A DNA stretch of 64,000 nucleotides. Source: Lolium rigidum. Lineage: Eukaryota; Streptophyta; Magnoliopsida; Poales; Poaceae. The stretch covers positions 344,361,484 through 344,425,483 of the forward strand of contig NC_061508.1 in assembly GCF_022539505.1 (NCBI RefSeq), read 5' to 3'. Within the stretch, counting starts at the first letter, position 1, and each line of letters starts with the position of its first letter. Of the stretch, positions 11,493-22,765 are shown piece after piece. The notes under the pieces were generated by a model. It was not told the origin of the DNA and searched no databases. It saw only the letters and a list, made by a program, of their open reading frames with translations. A program made the position numbers and the translations under genes.

Positions 11493-11565
11493 TCTTAAGA
11501 TTTAATCTCTCTTATGAATAATATATGACCTAGGTTGACCAAGGTCAACCTCTTCTTACTTATCA

Positions 11566-12031
11566 TTTGAGAAAAGTGATTTAAATGAGGTTCCATACCT
11601 CATGCAATTTAATACTAACATGATAGTGATTTAATGCCACCAAATAACTCAATATGAGAGTATATAGACCATGGTCACTATCTCATGTTGAATTACTTGA
11701 GAACAAGATTTAAATGAGAGGAATACCTCTCATATGATTTAACACATAGTTGTAACTAATTTAATAAAAACTATTATTGAGGTGATTTCATATTCTCAAA
11801 TAACCAGGGATGATCCCATGTTGACCAAGGTCAACACTTCTCACTTAGTATTTGAGAAAAGTGGTTTAAATGATATTCATCATCTCATGTGAATTAAATA
11901 CCATGGCAATTGTAAATACTATTTAGATCTAAAAATCTACAAGTGAGCAAGTATGAGCCTAAGCATTTAAAGGTCAACACATTACTTCATATCACTTGTG
12001 AGAATGAGGTAAATGAGGTGCTACACCTCAT
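11566..12031. repeat. Ladder of four hairpin units, ~130-155 bp apart
   Basis: Each unit has TTGAGAA-like sequence, then TTTAAATGAG and a short inverted repeat. Stems: ATGAGGT/ACCTCAT (11585-11603), ATGAGAGG/CCTCTCAT (11714-11733), ATGAT/ATCAT (11870-11883) and ATGAGGTG/CACCTCAT (12013-12031). Loops are 3-5 nt. Starts are spaced 129, 156 and 143 bp. Stem sequences differ between units but both arms change together. Confidence 0.65.
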
Positions 12032-12559
12032 AGATTTAAAATTCTAAAATTTGGATAAAGTTTAAATGAGCTAGTATTGACTACATAGCCAATTTTTGAA
12101 TCTAGCCCATGATCATGAACAGAACCTATATCATATTTTTACATAATAAATTAGAGTTTGTTAAATGTGGATTATTGCAATTGGATTCACTTCAAAATTC
12201 AATGTGGTTGATTTTTAAGATTTATTTGAATACAGAAAAGTATCTGTTTTGTTATTTTTGCTTTTCAAAAACTACACAAGGTATGGGGTTGATTCCAGTG
12301 GGGTTAGTTAGAGCAAATCATAAGCTTTCTAGAACATTTTGATTTACTAAATTTGAGTTTGTAGAATTTGAACTATTCAAATTATAGGACAGACCAGTAT
12401 TGAATTTAAACCACAAAAGAATTAAACGAATTTGAATTCTGGGCTTTAGGCGGGAAAGTAAACGGGCTAAACTGAGGAAACAGCGCTGGGCCGGCCCGGT
12501 AATGCTTCAGCGCGCCGCGGGCCAGCCGACATGGTGGGGCCTACGTGTCGGTCTCTATT

Positions 12560-12934
12560 TTACACCGAAACGGTATCCACTCACTTAAGCCGTGCGATCA
12601 GACGCTGATCCGACGGTCGACCGTCGTCGTCGTCGCCGGGGGAGGAGGCTTGCAGCGCCGGCGAGGTAGGGGGTCGGCGGCGCGACGGAGGCTCCCGAGG
12701 GGCTCCTCTGGGTGTGCGGCGAGGTTGTCGAGGACGAGGAGTTGACTGGTACCGTCGGCGGAGCTCGGGGCGGCGTGAATCGGCGATGGTGATGTGCGGA
12801 CTCCGGCGGCCGTCGGCTTCGAATTGGAGTAACTCCGGTGAAATTGGGAAGGGAGAGGTGGTCAAGGAGATCAAGGAGAAGGAGGGGAGCAGGTTACGTA
12901 GTGGAGAAGGAGGCTGAAATGGCCTCTATTTATA
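12560..12934 (-). promoter_or_regulatory. TATA box and GC-rich leader inside the 5.5-kb insertion
   Basis: Minus-strand TATAAATAG at 12934-12926 is followed by a sharp switch from AT-rich to GC-rich sequence down to about 12560. This is the usual look of a plant LTR promoter with transcribed leader. The leader has open frames in several phases, including one of about 95 codons from near 12874, but I recognise no protein family in them. Confidence 0.45.
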
Positions 12935-14109
12935 GGACGGAAGGTGACCGTGGGGTGCTGTGGAGGTCGTCCACGGCGTGGCCGTCTGGAGCGGTGAAGG
13001 GGCAAGGTAGGGGTCGCGTGAGGTAGGTGATGACTAGGCGAGGCTAGAGAGCGTGCTGGCGTGGCCAATGATGGTCTGAGGCGTGCTAGCATCGTGGCCG
13101 TCCTCGCAGTACCGGCGCGGCAGAACTCAGATCATTGCGACGGTGACGAGGCTCCCGCGAGCTATTGATCATGTCCAGTAGGTAGCTGGTGCCGAGGGTC
13201 GTGCGTGTGCAAAGTGAGAGAGGGGTAGGCGGACGAGGGCGACGGGTCGACGGCGTGCTCTGGCGCGTCCAGGGTTGGGTCGGGGCGCGGTCACCGCGTG
13301 CTCGGCACGTCTCGGGCGTGTCCGGGCACGCTTTGTTCGGCCAATGGCGTGGTCGAGCGTCGCCGGGGCGTGTACCGTCGAGGTACTCGGAGGGGTATAG
13401 ATGCTCCGGGACAAGGAGAGGCGCCAAGATGGTGGCCAGAGAGGAGGGTTGCGTGTGTGTGTGCATGCTCACGGCATGAGCAAAGTCTTGGCATTTCTCC
13501 AACTTAAACAACCGATGCAAGTACTGGGCTTGGTGTAGGGGTGATAGGGGAGCAATGATCATCCGAGAAATAAAGGTAGTTTAGGCAAAGATCCAGAGGA
13601 TAATAGCATGTCTCTTATTTGCCAAATGATGCCTGCAATGTGTTCGACTAAATGGCCGCAAGAAACTTCTTTTCAAAATTTGAAATTCTTTTTGGTGCAC
13701 TTCATTTATATAAATAGAGAAAGGGTTTTGTGGTGGTGGTGGTCATTTTGGTGAAGTTTTGTGAGATTTCAAAAAGTGTGTCATCTTCTCTTTATTTCAA
13801 CGTCCTCACTTGTCCATTCTATTCTGGTCAACCTAGTCAACTTCAGTAGAGATGGTCAACATGGAAGTTGTTGACCTTGACTTGGTCTTGGATGACATGG
13901 TCATAGTTGACCAAGTTTAGTTGAAGAAAAGTCAAATGCAGGGGTGTAAAGTAGGGAAGATTTTATAAATGGGTCATATGACCATTATCACATGTATGTG
14001 AGTTTTGAATTTTCCTTTGATTTGATTCTTGTTTCTTTGATGCAAATGTGTTTGTTTATCATATATAAGTATTCTACAAGCAAGAGATCAAGCAATGGTG
14101 GCCTTGGTT

Positions 14110-14965
14110 GAAGATTTGCAAATTGGGCTAAGTGTATGTGAGTGAAATTGGGGAATTTCTCACTATGTGATTTCTCTCCATTTAATTTGACTTTGGTTGA
14201 CTCTAAGATGATTCTTATTAGTTTTGAAACATATTCAAACCATTGAAACCATTTCAAATGGTCTTGTTCAAAGATTTGCAAAAATGGCCATAACACATAA
14301 GAGGTGATGTGTCACTTTTCATTATTTTTGTAAAGTGTTGATCTTGCTTCACTTGGACATGGGTTAGGGTCAATTTAGGGTTATATGAAGTTTAGAAATG
14401 GTTGCACACCATTTGGTCAAGGTTTAAAGTCATAGGGCAAGAATTGGGTATTATGGCTATGTGCCACATGTGCCTCTATGCATATGTTGCATTTCATTTT
14501 AAATTTGACTTGACTTGACCCCTTTGGTGTTGTTGAGTGTTGAAATGGTATATGGAAGTGATCCAACCATTCACAACAAGTCCTAGGGTCAAAGATCTCA
14601 AATTCACAAATTTGCTATTTTACTCTCATATGCCTCTATGGCATTTTTAGTTTCTTTTTATTTTCTTTGGAAACCACTTGGATTAGGTTTGATAAACCTT
14701 AGATAAGGTGTATGAAGGTTTTCCAAACCTCTAAGCAGAGTAGAAAAGCTTAGGGTAAAGTTTTGTAAAAATAGCCATAGGCACATATACCTCTTTCTTT
14801 TTTAATTTCCTTTTATTCTATTTTAACTAGGGTGGTGAAAAGAGGGATGAGGTTTAGGGTTTAGTGTGGTTCACAATGGTTCACCACCATTTAGCATAAT
14901 TAAAAAGGTAGGGTTCAAGATTTACCTATTAGGGCTATATGCCCCCATATGTCTTCTATTTTATT
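14110..14965. repeat. Degenerate tandem array, six copies of a ~160-bp unit
   Basis: Anchor words recur at even spacing: AAGATTTGCAAA at 14111 and 14271, AAGAATTGGG at 14439, TGCCTCTATG at 14471 and 14631, TACCTCTTTC at 14789, TGTCTTCTAT at 14950. Intervals are 158-168 bp. Each unit has a GGCCAT/GGCTAT core followed by CATATGCCTCT-like sequence. Copies are too diverged for a recent satellite. Confidence 0.6.
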
Positions 14966-15251
14966 TTGGTTTCTCAAAAACAGATCCACATGATTTTTGG
15001 AGAAGATTAGGGTTTAAGGTTTTTCTTATTTGATTTCTTTCTCTTTTATTTTATTTGGTTGTGATCTTCACTTGATCACTTTAGGGTTTTAGGGTTTAGT
15101 ACATAAGCATAATAACACTCATCATGGCAAAGGACAAGATTTAAACAAGATCTACATGTATCAATCTTATTTAATAAAAGTTTTTGTTGGTTCCAAAATT
15201 TGGAACTAGGGAAATTCATTTGTTTTGTTTTGAAATTCTTGGGATGTTACA

Positions 15252-15885
15252 GAATCTGCACCTCTTTTGAATTTTTCTCGGTACTGAAAGTTGATTCTTT
15301 GTTTGGCCTTCCAACGTCTGGCAGTACGTCGTAATCAGTCATGCTTTTTGACGCCAAGTACTCAGCTTGCATCCCGAAGGTTTCTGACAACCGGTGAAAA
15401 TCCTTGTCGCACTTATCGGCTAAGGCAAAGCTTCCTTTGATCGTGATTGGTCCCTTTGGTCCAGGCATCCTCCACAACAGGTATGTATAGTGTGGCACCG
15501 CCATAAATCTAGCATATGCTGGTCGTCCCAACAGAGCGTGGTATTGCGACGGAAAATCCACGACTTCAAATTCGAGCCTCTCGATTCTATAATTTTCTCG
15601 GGTCCCAAACTGAACGTCGAGATTGATCTTTCCCAATGGATAACTTGGTTTCTCCGGTGTGATGCCGTGGAACCTTGTGTCCGTTGGTTTCAAGTTTGCT
15701 AAGGATATGTTCATCTTCCTCAATGTATCCGCATACATAAGGTTTAAGCTGCTGCCGCCGTCTATGAACACTCGAGAGACATCAAATCCCGCGATAACCG
15801 CCGGCGAATGAGTGCCGACCGCCCTGGTCGAGGAACTTGCTGCGGATGATCCGCTATTGTGAAGCCGATATCTTGTCCCGACCAA
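15252..15885 (-). pseudogene. Tat aspartic protease region
   Basis: The minus-strand frame contains VSRVFIDGGSSLNLMYADTL, where DGGS is the active-site loop of the retroviral-type protease, and downstream HALLGRPAYARFMAVPHYTY, the usual second conserved block. It would release the structural and enzymatic parts of the Tat polyprotein. The frame is cut at 15252 by the 5.5-kb insertion; the RT part continues at 9730 and below. A frame change separates it from gag upstream near 15890. Confidence 0.75.
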
Positions 15886-16012
15886 TTAAGGTACTCAACC
15901 GTTGGTGGAGGCATTTTCTCCGCCATAAACACCTGTCGTGAGATTACTTTCTCGAGCTCTATTGGACGGCCTTCCTTTCCGAATCATCGACACCGCTCCG
16001 TTGGAGTTAGGA

Positions 16013-18373
16013 TCAACATAAGGTGGTGGTGGAGGTGCTGCCGCTATTCCGAGCCGATGCCGATTGTCGTCTCGTAATCGCGGGAGGAGGCGGCAAGTGA
16101 ATCTCGCTTCGGGTTCTCGAGGATTTCTCTCGTGCTGCCCGCGCATTAGCGTTCTCTGCATACCGCAACATTGCTTGAAAATTTCGACAATCTTTCTGCA
16201 AGTGCCCTGACTGTCTTTTACCGTTGCTGTCGAGGAAAAAATGCATCTGGCACGGTCCATTCATCATCTCTTCAGGGGACACGAAAGGCCTTGGGAACCT
16301 AGGCCCGCTATTTTGCCTGTTGCGTGAATCATCCCTGTTATCACCTCGCTGTTCATTGCTTCTCTGGTAATCATCTCTATTGCTTCCTCCTGTATTTGTC
16401 CGAAATCCTGCCGAAATTTGTCCTGGAGCGTCGTAGTTCTGGTACTGCCGAGGAAATCTTCGCCTTGGTTGATAGTTTCGACCACGGTCCTCCTCTGGCG
16501 ACCTGTGCCGTTTGTTGTGGACAGCGTCTTCTCCATCTGCCCATTTATTTGCTATCTCCATTAACGCGGATACTGTCTTTGGATTGGTCCTTCCCAAGTC
16601 CTCGACAAAATCTCCACGCCCGACTCCTCGCGACAAACGCATCTATTGCTCTCTCGTCGATATATTTTCTCGCCGAGTTTTTGATGATATTCCACCTTTG
16701 GATGTACTTTCTCATTGGCTCATCCGGCTTTTGTCGACATGCTCTCAACTCCTCTAACGACGCGGGTTTTTTGCACGTGGATCTGAAGTTCTTGACGAAC
16801 ACATCCTCGAAACTTTCCCAGCTGTCGATGGATCCTGGAGCGAGTTTCTTTATCCAAGATCGTGCGGCTCCACTTAAATGTACCTGGATGCTTTGCATAG
16901 CTGTTGCCCTGGTTCCTCCTGTCAGCTTCACCGTCTCCAGATAGTCGACTAGCCAATCCTCTGGATCTTGGAGGCCGTCGAACTTTTTGAAATTATCGGG
17001 TAACTTGAATCCTGAGGGGACTCGAGTTTTTCGGACTCTCCTCGTGAAGCATGGTAAGCCGCACATATCCTCGTCATTAAGTTCCGGAGATTGCCGATGA
17101 TCCCTTCGCTTTGCCGCGCTCCGTCGACCCTTGCTTGTGCTGCCGTGTCTCTTGCTCCACTTGGTCCTTCGAGTGCCGCCGCCGTTGCTGCCGCAGGTCG
17201 TGGACTATTTTGCCTTGCCGCTCCTTCGGGAGGCGTTGATACAAATGTCGTCCCCATAGCTCCAACTCCTCGCTACCGCCATATTGTACAAGTTGTTTCC
17301 CTTGGATCACTCGGGAGGTGGTTTAGATGCAAGGATAAAAGCATGTGTTGCCATATACCCAGCTTCTGGTGTCTTAGGGATGATGTTTCCTCTTGTATCT
17401 ATCGACATAAAGGACATGTCGAGGTTTTGGACCAAGTGCTCTCTTTCTGCTTCGGGTATGTGTTGCAGCCTTGATCTTGCTCTGTTCCGCGCCTCCCGGT
17501 GGCTATCACCCGTAGTTCTAGATTGTCGACTTAGATCTGCCCTTCTCCTGCTGGATGCGTAAGCTGCCTCCTTTCTCCCGTTCAACTCTAGCCGTCTCGT
17601 TTTTCCAACTCCCCGGCAGCTCGTGCGAGCCTATATTGATATGCTTGTAATTCCTCTGGTGTGGCCGTGGTAGCCATTGGTTCTGTACCGTTCATAGCTC
17701 TCGCGGCTCTATCCCACGCTGCTTGCGAAAGTTGAACTCTATCTCGCGGCTCTGGCCCGACGTATTTGTTGCCCAGGCCTTGGCGCAGATTGGAGGGGTC
17801 GACGTATGGATTTCCCAAACTGTCGAAAGCCTCAGATGTTTCCTCTTGATCTTCAATGGCATAAATCTGATGATACTTTGTACTCGGATCTATGTTGGGT
17901 TTGGTGACATCATCATTGAGATTGATGAAGACCTTGCCCACTGTGAGAGATTTGTCGATGAAGTCGTGACTGTCGACATCGCTTGAGCCATCGCTTATAT
18001 ATGAGTCCGCAGATGACTCAAACGACATGTCGTTGAAGATCTTGGCGAGTTTCTCTCTTGCTCTGGTGCTGAAGTAGCGTGTCGCCGAAGTTTCTTCTTC
18101 TCCTGACTCGGTTGACGATGCATAGCTTGCAAAATCAGAATCGACCGCCGACGATCCCGACGAAACCGGAATCTCGACACGATACGATCCTTCCTTCTCG
18201 ACGCGAAAGTGAAACCTTCCGAACGTCATCTCCATGGGCTCCGCCAGATACGCATATGCATCCAAACGGGAGGGTGGGTGAGGAACAAAATCGACAAGAC
18301 CAGCAGCGATCTGTTTACCTCGATCCATTGTGTTGCTTGCGGTTGACGATGTCGAAGATCTTGAACGTGCCAT
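16013..18373 (-). pseudogene. Tat gag, several frameshifts
   Basis: The ATG at 18373 opens 261 codons (to 17588), then the homology moves to other frames at 17585-17307, 17066-16545 and 16642-16013. The central part has the Ty3-gypsy capsid pattern (DNFKKFDGLQDPEDWLVDYL, ARSWIKKLAPGSIDSWESF). A nucleocapsid-like part with Arg/Asn-rich sequence and a variant zinc knuckle (CQMHFFLD...SGHLQKDC) follows at about 16280-16190. Gag would form the particle. Four or more frame changes make this copy non-functional. Confidence 0.75.
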
Positions 18374-18398
18374 CGAGATCAGATCCTTATGCCTCTAA

Positions 18399-18417
18399 TT
18401 CCCACAGACGGCGCCAA
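18399..18417 (-). promoter_or_regulatory. Tat primer binding site
   Basis: Minus-strand TTGGCGCCGTCTGTGGGAA starts one base after the 5' LTR end. This sequence is the usual primer site in Tat elements of grasses. The exact tRNA was not checked. Confidence 0.75.
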
Positions 18418-18418
18418 T

Positions 18419-18804
18419 TGACAAGGTATCAACTTGTCAATGCCTATGGATTGTAGGCTAGGGTTTAGTTGGAAGTAGAGGGTAAGTAGATCTCGAAGGT
18501 TTCAGCCGAAAAGTACTCGACGATTATGAAAACTAGGGTTTGTAGACAATGATTCCATCCTTTCTTCGTCCCTCGGCCCCCCCTTTATATAGGAGGTAGA
18601 GCCGAGGGATTCGTGCTATACAAGTTACAGAGTCCGGGACGGTTTCTAACTCATCCCGCCAGATTACAAATAACACTTCCTATTACAACTCTTGACTTTC
18701 CTTGGTATATCTTGGGCTCCCGAATCTTCTTATTCTTCGGGTAGTGGGCCTTCAGTAAACCCCGGGTACTATCTTCGGCAGGCCCATTTGGGATGCCTAT
18801 GTCA
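18419..18804 (-). repeat. 5' LTR of the Tat element, 386 bp
   Basis: Minus strand begins TGACATAGGCATCCC and ends CTTGTCA, giving the 5-bp inverted ends TGACA/TGTCA. TATATAAAG lies at 18591-18583 on the minus strand. The partner LTR is outside the window, so the outer boundary at 18804 rests on the TGACA terminus only. Confidence 0.7.
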
Positions 18805-19491
18805 ATGAGGCAGCCGAACCGGCGAAGATGAAGACGAACAGCAGCGAGCAGTCGCGCCGAGACGCTTTCCAAAAACCTTATCGCCCGTCTCCCAGTGCAG
18901 GATCTCAATGGACGGAGTTTCGGAGGCCTGCTCTCCCGGACGGCTGTGCACGCAGTCGCCGGGATGGGGAAGACTAGAGAGTAGCACAGCAAAAGGAACT
19001 TCGCAAGAGAGAGAGAGAGATCTAAGAGTACTGTTTTCCAGATCTGATCGGTCTCCTTGTATAGCCTGGGAGGAAGCCGACCCGACCGCGTTGAAACGCG
19101 TAGGAAGCTAGGGACACGCGGCGAGCATGCACATGCATGCCGACACGTACCCAACACAGTTGGTGCACCAAGCAAAAATTTAGGCTTCCTTGAGTGTGTC
19201 TCGAACTCGAACTCGAGTCACGAAACACGACGTGCGTGCGTGACATGCCGAGCCGAGGCGGGGCGGGCGGAGGAGGAGGAGTGCGCGGGGGCTCCTTCTA
19301 TTCTCACTCACTTGGAAGGAGTAGAACAACAGCCCTTATATACCACTCCAACTCTCTCCCAACTAGCAATGTGGGACTAAACTTTGTCCCCCAAGGCTGT
19401 CCCAAGCTGCCAACGTGATGGGCCTTGAGATTTCAGGAATTGTAGACTACATGGGCTGCCTTATTGGGCTGCAGCCCATCTACATTTAACA
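18805..19491 (-). repeat. 3' LTR of copia element
   Basis: Near-identical to 24205-24891. It begins (minus strand) TGTTAAATGTAGATGGGCTGC right after a purine tract at 19505-19492 (ATCTGGTGGGGGAT). It lacks the final two bases of the other copy, where the Tat LTR begins. Confidence 0.85.
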
Positions 19492-20130
19492 ATCCCCCAC
19501 CAGATCTCATATGCACATCAGATGACACATTAGTTCCATTCACTGTTAATATACCTGCACTTCAGTGGAGACTGTTAAGTTGAACTTCCACCTAGGCAAG
19601 GTGCTACGCTTGACTACAACTGAACAATGGACTATGCCTTGAATTGTCGGCCTTTGTGCAGCAAGTTTCGCTCAATGCCGGCACGGTACTAGGCTACCTT
19701 AGCCTTCCCCTCGGGTGGAGCTTATAAGTCATACTCCTCGGCCCTTCATGAGCTTACTAGAGATTCACCCAAATCTCCCACACTATGACCAGTAGTGTCA
19801 CTCATATAGGTGTGTTCTTCAAAAGATCGCCCAGTAGGACGGCGTCTTCGCTCATCAAGAGCCGCTCGTAACACATTAAGACATTGTCAACTCTGCCTTA
19901 CAAGTAGCTATGAGAGAATTGCATCTGCAGCGGAGTGGGAGTATTAAATTTTCTCTCAACTCGCTGTCTCGGTTTGTTTTCCCGTGTCCTAGTTCATGGA
20001 ATTTCCGATCACATAGGTTGGGTTACCCCCTCGGCAACTCAAGTGGGTCTCAAACCCATCTCCATCGATGCAAGGTCTATCATGTTTCTTGATAGTCCTT
20101 TTGTGAAAGGATCTCGCGATTTTTAGCACT
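19492..20130 (-). other. 3' non-coding part of the copia element with decayed end of pol
   Basis: About 640 bp between the stop at 20131 and the polypurine tract. The first ~100 nt still encode the conserved end of copia RNase H in shifted frames (an FTKGLS-like word near 20100), showing that the stop is premature. The rest has no ORF. Confidence 0.6.
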
Positions 20131-22687
20131 TTAGACATAATCCAATGCTATCACTCCGGAGTTCTTCGGCTTTACGACGGACTTCAGTCTCCTCTTGATA
20201 TGTTTGGAACTTTTCATATTATCCTTAGAACTTTTCACTTTGATAATCACAGTTTGATTATCACAGTTCATAAGGATGGCCGGTATTGGTTTTTCAACCA
20301 TAGGAAAGTCCATCAAGAGCTCACGAAGCCATTCCGCTTCGACGGTAGCAGTATCTAATGCTGTGAGTTCTGCTTCCATAGTTGACCTCATTAAGATGGT
20401 CTGCTTGTAAGACTTCCAGGAAACAGCGCCACCACCAAGAGTGAAAACATATCCACTTGTGGCCTTCATTTTAGCATCAGAAATGCAATTGGAATCACTA
20501 TACCCTTCAAGTCCTCTTGGATACCCGGTATAATGTATTCCATAACTCATGGTTCCCTTTAGATAGTGCATTACTCTCTCAAGAGCATGCCAATGATCAT
20601 CTCCCGGGTTGGCCACAAACCGGCTAAGTTTGCATACAGCAAACGAGATATCGAGCCTCGTAGCGCAAGCTAAATACATGAGTGAACCAATGATTTGAGA
20701 GTATCTCAATTGATCTCTAGTTGCCTTTTCATTCTTTCGAAGCAAGACACTAGGATCATAAGGTGTGAGAGAAGATTTGCAATCATCATAGCCAAATTTG
20801 CTCAACACCTTCTCAACATAATGAGATTGCACAAGTGTAATCCCATTATTCCCATCTCTCAATAGCTTGATGTTGAATATAACATCAGCTTCTCCAAGAT
20901 CTTTCATCTCGAAACACCGAGATAAGAAGGTTTTTACCTCCTCAATCACTTTGAGACTTGTCCCAAGAATCATTATGTCATCCACATACAAGCATAGGAC
21001 AACGCCCTCACCCCCACCATAGCGGTAGTACACACATTTGTCAGCTTCATTGACAACAAAGCCCACAGATGTCAAAGTTCTTTCAAACTTCTCATGCCAT
21101 TGTTTGGGAGCTTGTTTTAGACCATACAAAGATTTCTTTAATTTACACACCTTTCTTTCTTGACCTTCTAGTACGAAACCATCAGGCTGTTCCATGTAAA
21201 TTTCCTCGTCCAACTCTCCATTTAGGAAAGCCGTCTTAACGTCCATTTGATGAACGAGAAGACCGTGTGAGGAAGCCAATGACAGTAGTACGCGAATGGT
21301 GGTCAATCTCACCACAGGTGAGTAAGTATCGAAGAAATCTTCGCCTTCCTTTTGGGTATAGCCTTTGGCTACAAGCCGTGCTTTGTACTTCTCAATAGTA
21401 CCATCAGCTCGAAGCTTCTTCTTAAATACCCATTTACATCCTACAGGTTTGCACCCATAAGGACGCTCAGTTAACTCCCATGTTCCATTAGCCAAGATGG
21501 AATCCATCTCGCTTTGAACCGCTTCCTTCCAGTAGTTTGCATCAGGAGATGCGAGAGCTTCTGAAATGGTAGTGGGAGTGTCATCCACAAGATACACAAT
21601 GAAATCATTACCAGAAGACTTTGCAGTCCTTTGTCTCTTACTCCTTGTGGGAGCTTCATTGTCATCTTTATCAGAATCTGAACTCTCATCATCAGATTCC
21701 TCATCAGACTCCATAGGAGTTTCATGTATTGGATAAGATTCCCAACTAGACATGCCATGCATATCTCTCATAGGAAATATATCCTCAAAGAATGTAGCAT
21801 CTCTTGATTCAAAGATGGTGCCAACATTCATATTGTCCACTCCAGATTTCACCACAAGAAATCTATAAGCAATGCTATGGGCAGCATAGCCAAGAAAGAC
21901 ACAATCCACGGTTTTTGGTCCAAGCTTTCGCTTCTTGGTGATTGGCAAATTCTTTTTAGCCAAACAGCCCCAAGTTCGTAGGTAGGAGAGTGTTGGTCTT
22001 TTCTTTTCCCATTCCTCATAAGGGGTAATCTCTTTATTCTTGGTTGGAACACGGTTTAGGACATGACACGAAGTCAATATAGCCTCCCCCCACCATTCCT
22101 TGGATAAACCCGAAACATCTAACATGGCGTTAACCAAATCTGTTAGAGTACGGTTTTTTCCTTTTCGCAATCCCATTGGATTGTGGGGAATTGGGAGGCG
22201 TCCTCTCATGAATTATACCATGTTCCGCACAGAATAAATTGAACTCATTAGAAAAGTACTCTCCACCATGATCGGACCAAACCCTTTTTATCTTTCTTTC
22301 AAGTTGATTCTCAACTTCAGCCTTATAGATTTTAAAGAAATCAAGAGCCTCATCTTTGGTTTTCAGTAGATACACATAACAGTACCTAGTGGAATCATCA
22401 ATCAAAGTCATGAAATGTTTCTTTCCACCTCTTGTCAACTCACCATTCATCTCACATAGATCTGAATGCACGAGCTCTAGTGGTGCCAAGTTTCTTTCCT
22501 TTGCAGGCTTGTGAGGCTTGCGAGGCTGCTTTGCTTGCACACAAGCATGATACTTAGAGCCTTTTACAAAGGTGAATTTCGGAATTAAACTCATATTAGC
22601 AAGCCGCGTCATACAACCGAAATTAACATGACAAAGTCGTGAATGCCAAACATTAGTTTCATTAACACTAGTGCTTACATGGTTCAC
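20131..22687 (-). pseudogene. Copia integrase, reverse transcriptase and RNase H
   Basis: From 22687 down: pre-integrase finger (NVWHSRLCHVNF, HACVQAK), integrase core with the first Asp in LELVHSDLCE and the second in VWSDHGGEYF. The third catalytic block reads SNGIAKRKK where NGIAERKN is expected, so the catalytic Glu is Lys, and a frame change follows near 22150. The frame resuming at 22209 covers the rest of integrase, an acidic linker ([20 protein letters not shown]), RT with [22 protein letters not shown] and [12 protein letters not shown], then RNase H with [19 protein letters not shown] MEAELTAL and a final stop at 20131 just before the usual FTKGL end. RT catalytic motifs are intact. 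Confidence 0.85.
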
Positions 22688-22765
22688 AACATTATCACGA
22701 AGTCTTCTAGAGAGAAGCGAAACATTCCCTCACATTCATATCCCTTTCCAACAAAAGTTCCATAC

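Larger units (their letters stand above)
9731..15251 (-). mobile_element. 5.5-kb TG...CA insertion with 5-bp TSD, candidate giant solo LTR or LARD
   Basis: The plus strand starts TGTCAACACCCGG and ends GGGATGTTACA. The flanking Tat sequence carries GAATC at 9726-9730 and again at 15252-15256, a 5-bp target-site duplication as made by LTR-element integrase. On the minus strand the ends are TGTAACATCCC and CCGGGTGTTGACA, a short imperfect terminal inverted repeat. No gag or pol motif exists inside. Read on the minus strand it has a ~2.3-kb AT-rich block, a TATA box (TATAAATAG at 12934-12926), a GC-rich leader, about 2.5 kb of AT-rich DNA, and a terminal block with AATAAA. A 5-bp TSD with TG...CA ends and a promoter plus polyadenylation signal fits a very large solo LTR; a non-autonomous element of another kind is not excluded. 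The boundaries are firm, the class is inference. Confidence 0.75.
5312..18804 (-). mobile_element. Tat-type Ty3/gypsy retrotransposon, interrupted by two insertions
   Basis: Minus-strand order from 18804 downwards: 5' LTR, primer binding site, gag, protease, [5.5-kb insertion 9731-15251], RT, RNase H, a second archaeal-type RNase H, zinc-finger and core integrase, then an opposite-strand ORF. The extra RNase H after the RT and the opposite-strand ORF are features of the Tat lineage (as in Grande and RIRE2). The copy is broken by frameshifts in gag, around the RT N terminus and in integrase. Its 3' end, including the 3' LTR, lies left of the window because element A is inserted at 5311/5312. 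Flanks of the big insertion rejoin cleanly once one GAATC copy is removed. Confidence 0.85.

Noticed and set aside
12545..13562. Several 60-160-codon frames on both strands
   Set aside because: All fall in the GC-rich leader and flanking part of the 5.5-kb insertion, with low-complexity composition and no family motif.
15081..15099. Telomere-like TTTAGGG words (TTAGGGTTTTAGGGTTTAG)
   Set aside because: Only two to three imperfect units inside an AT-rich retroelement region where TTTAGGG and AGGGTTTAG are frequent; not an interstitial telomere.
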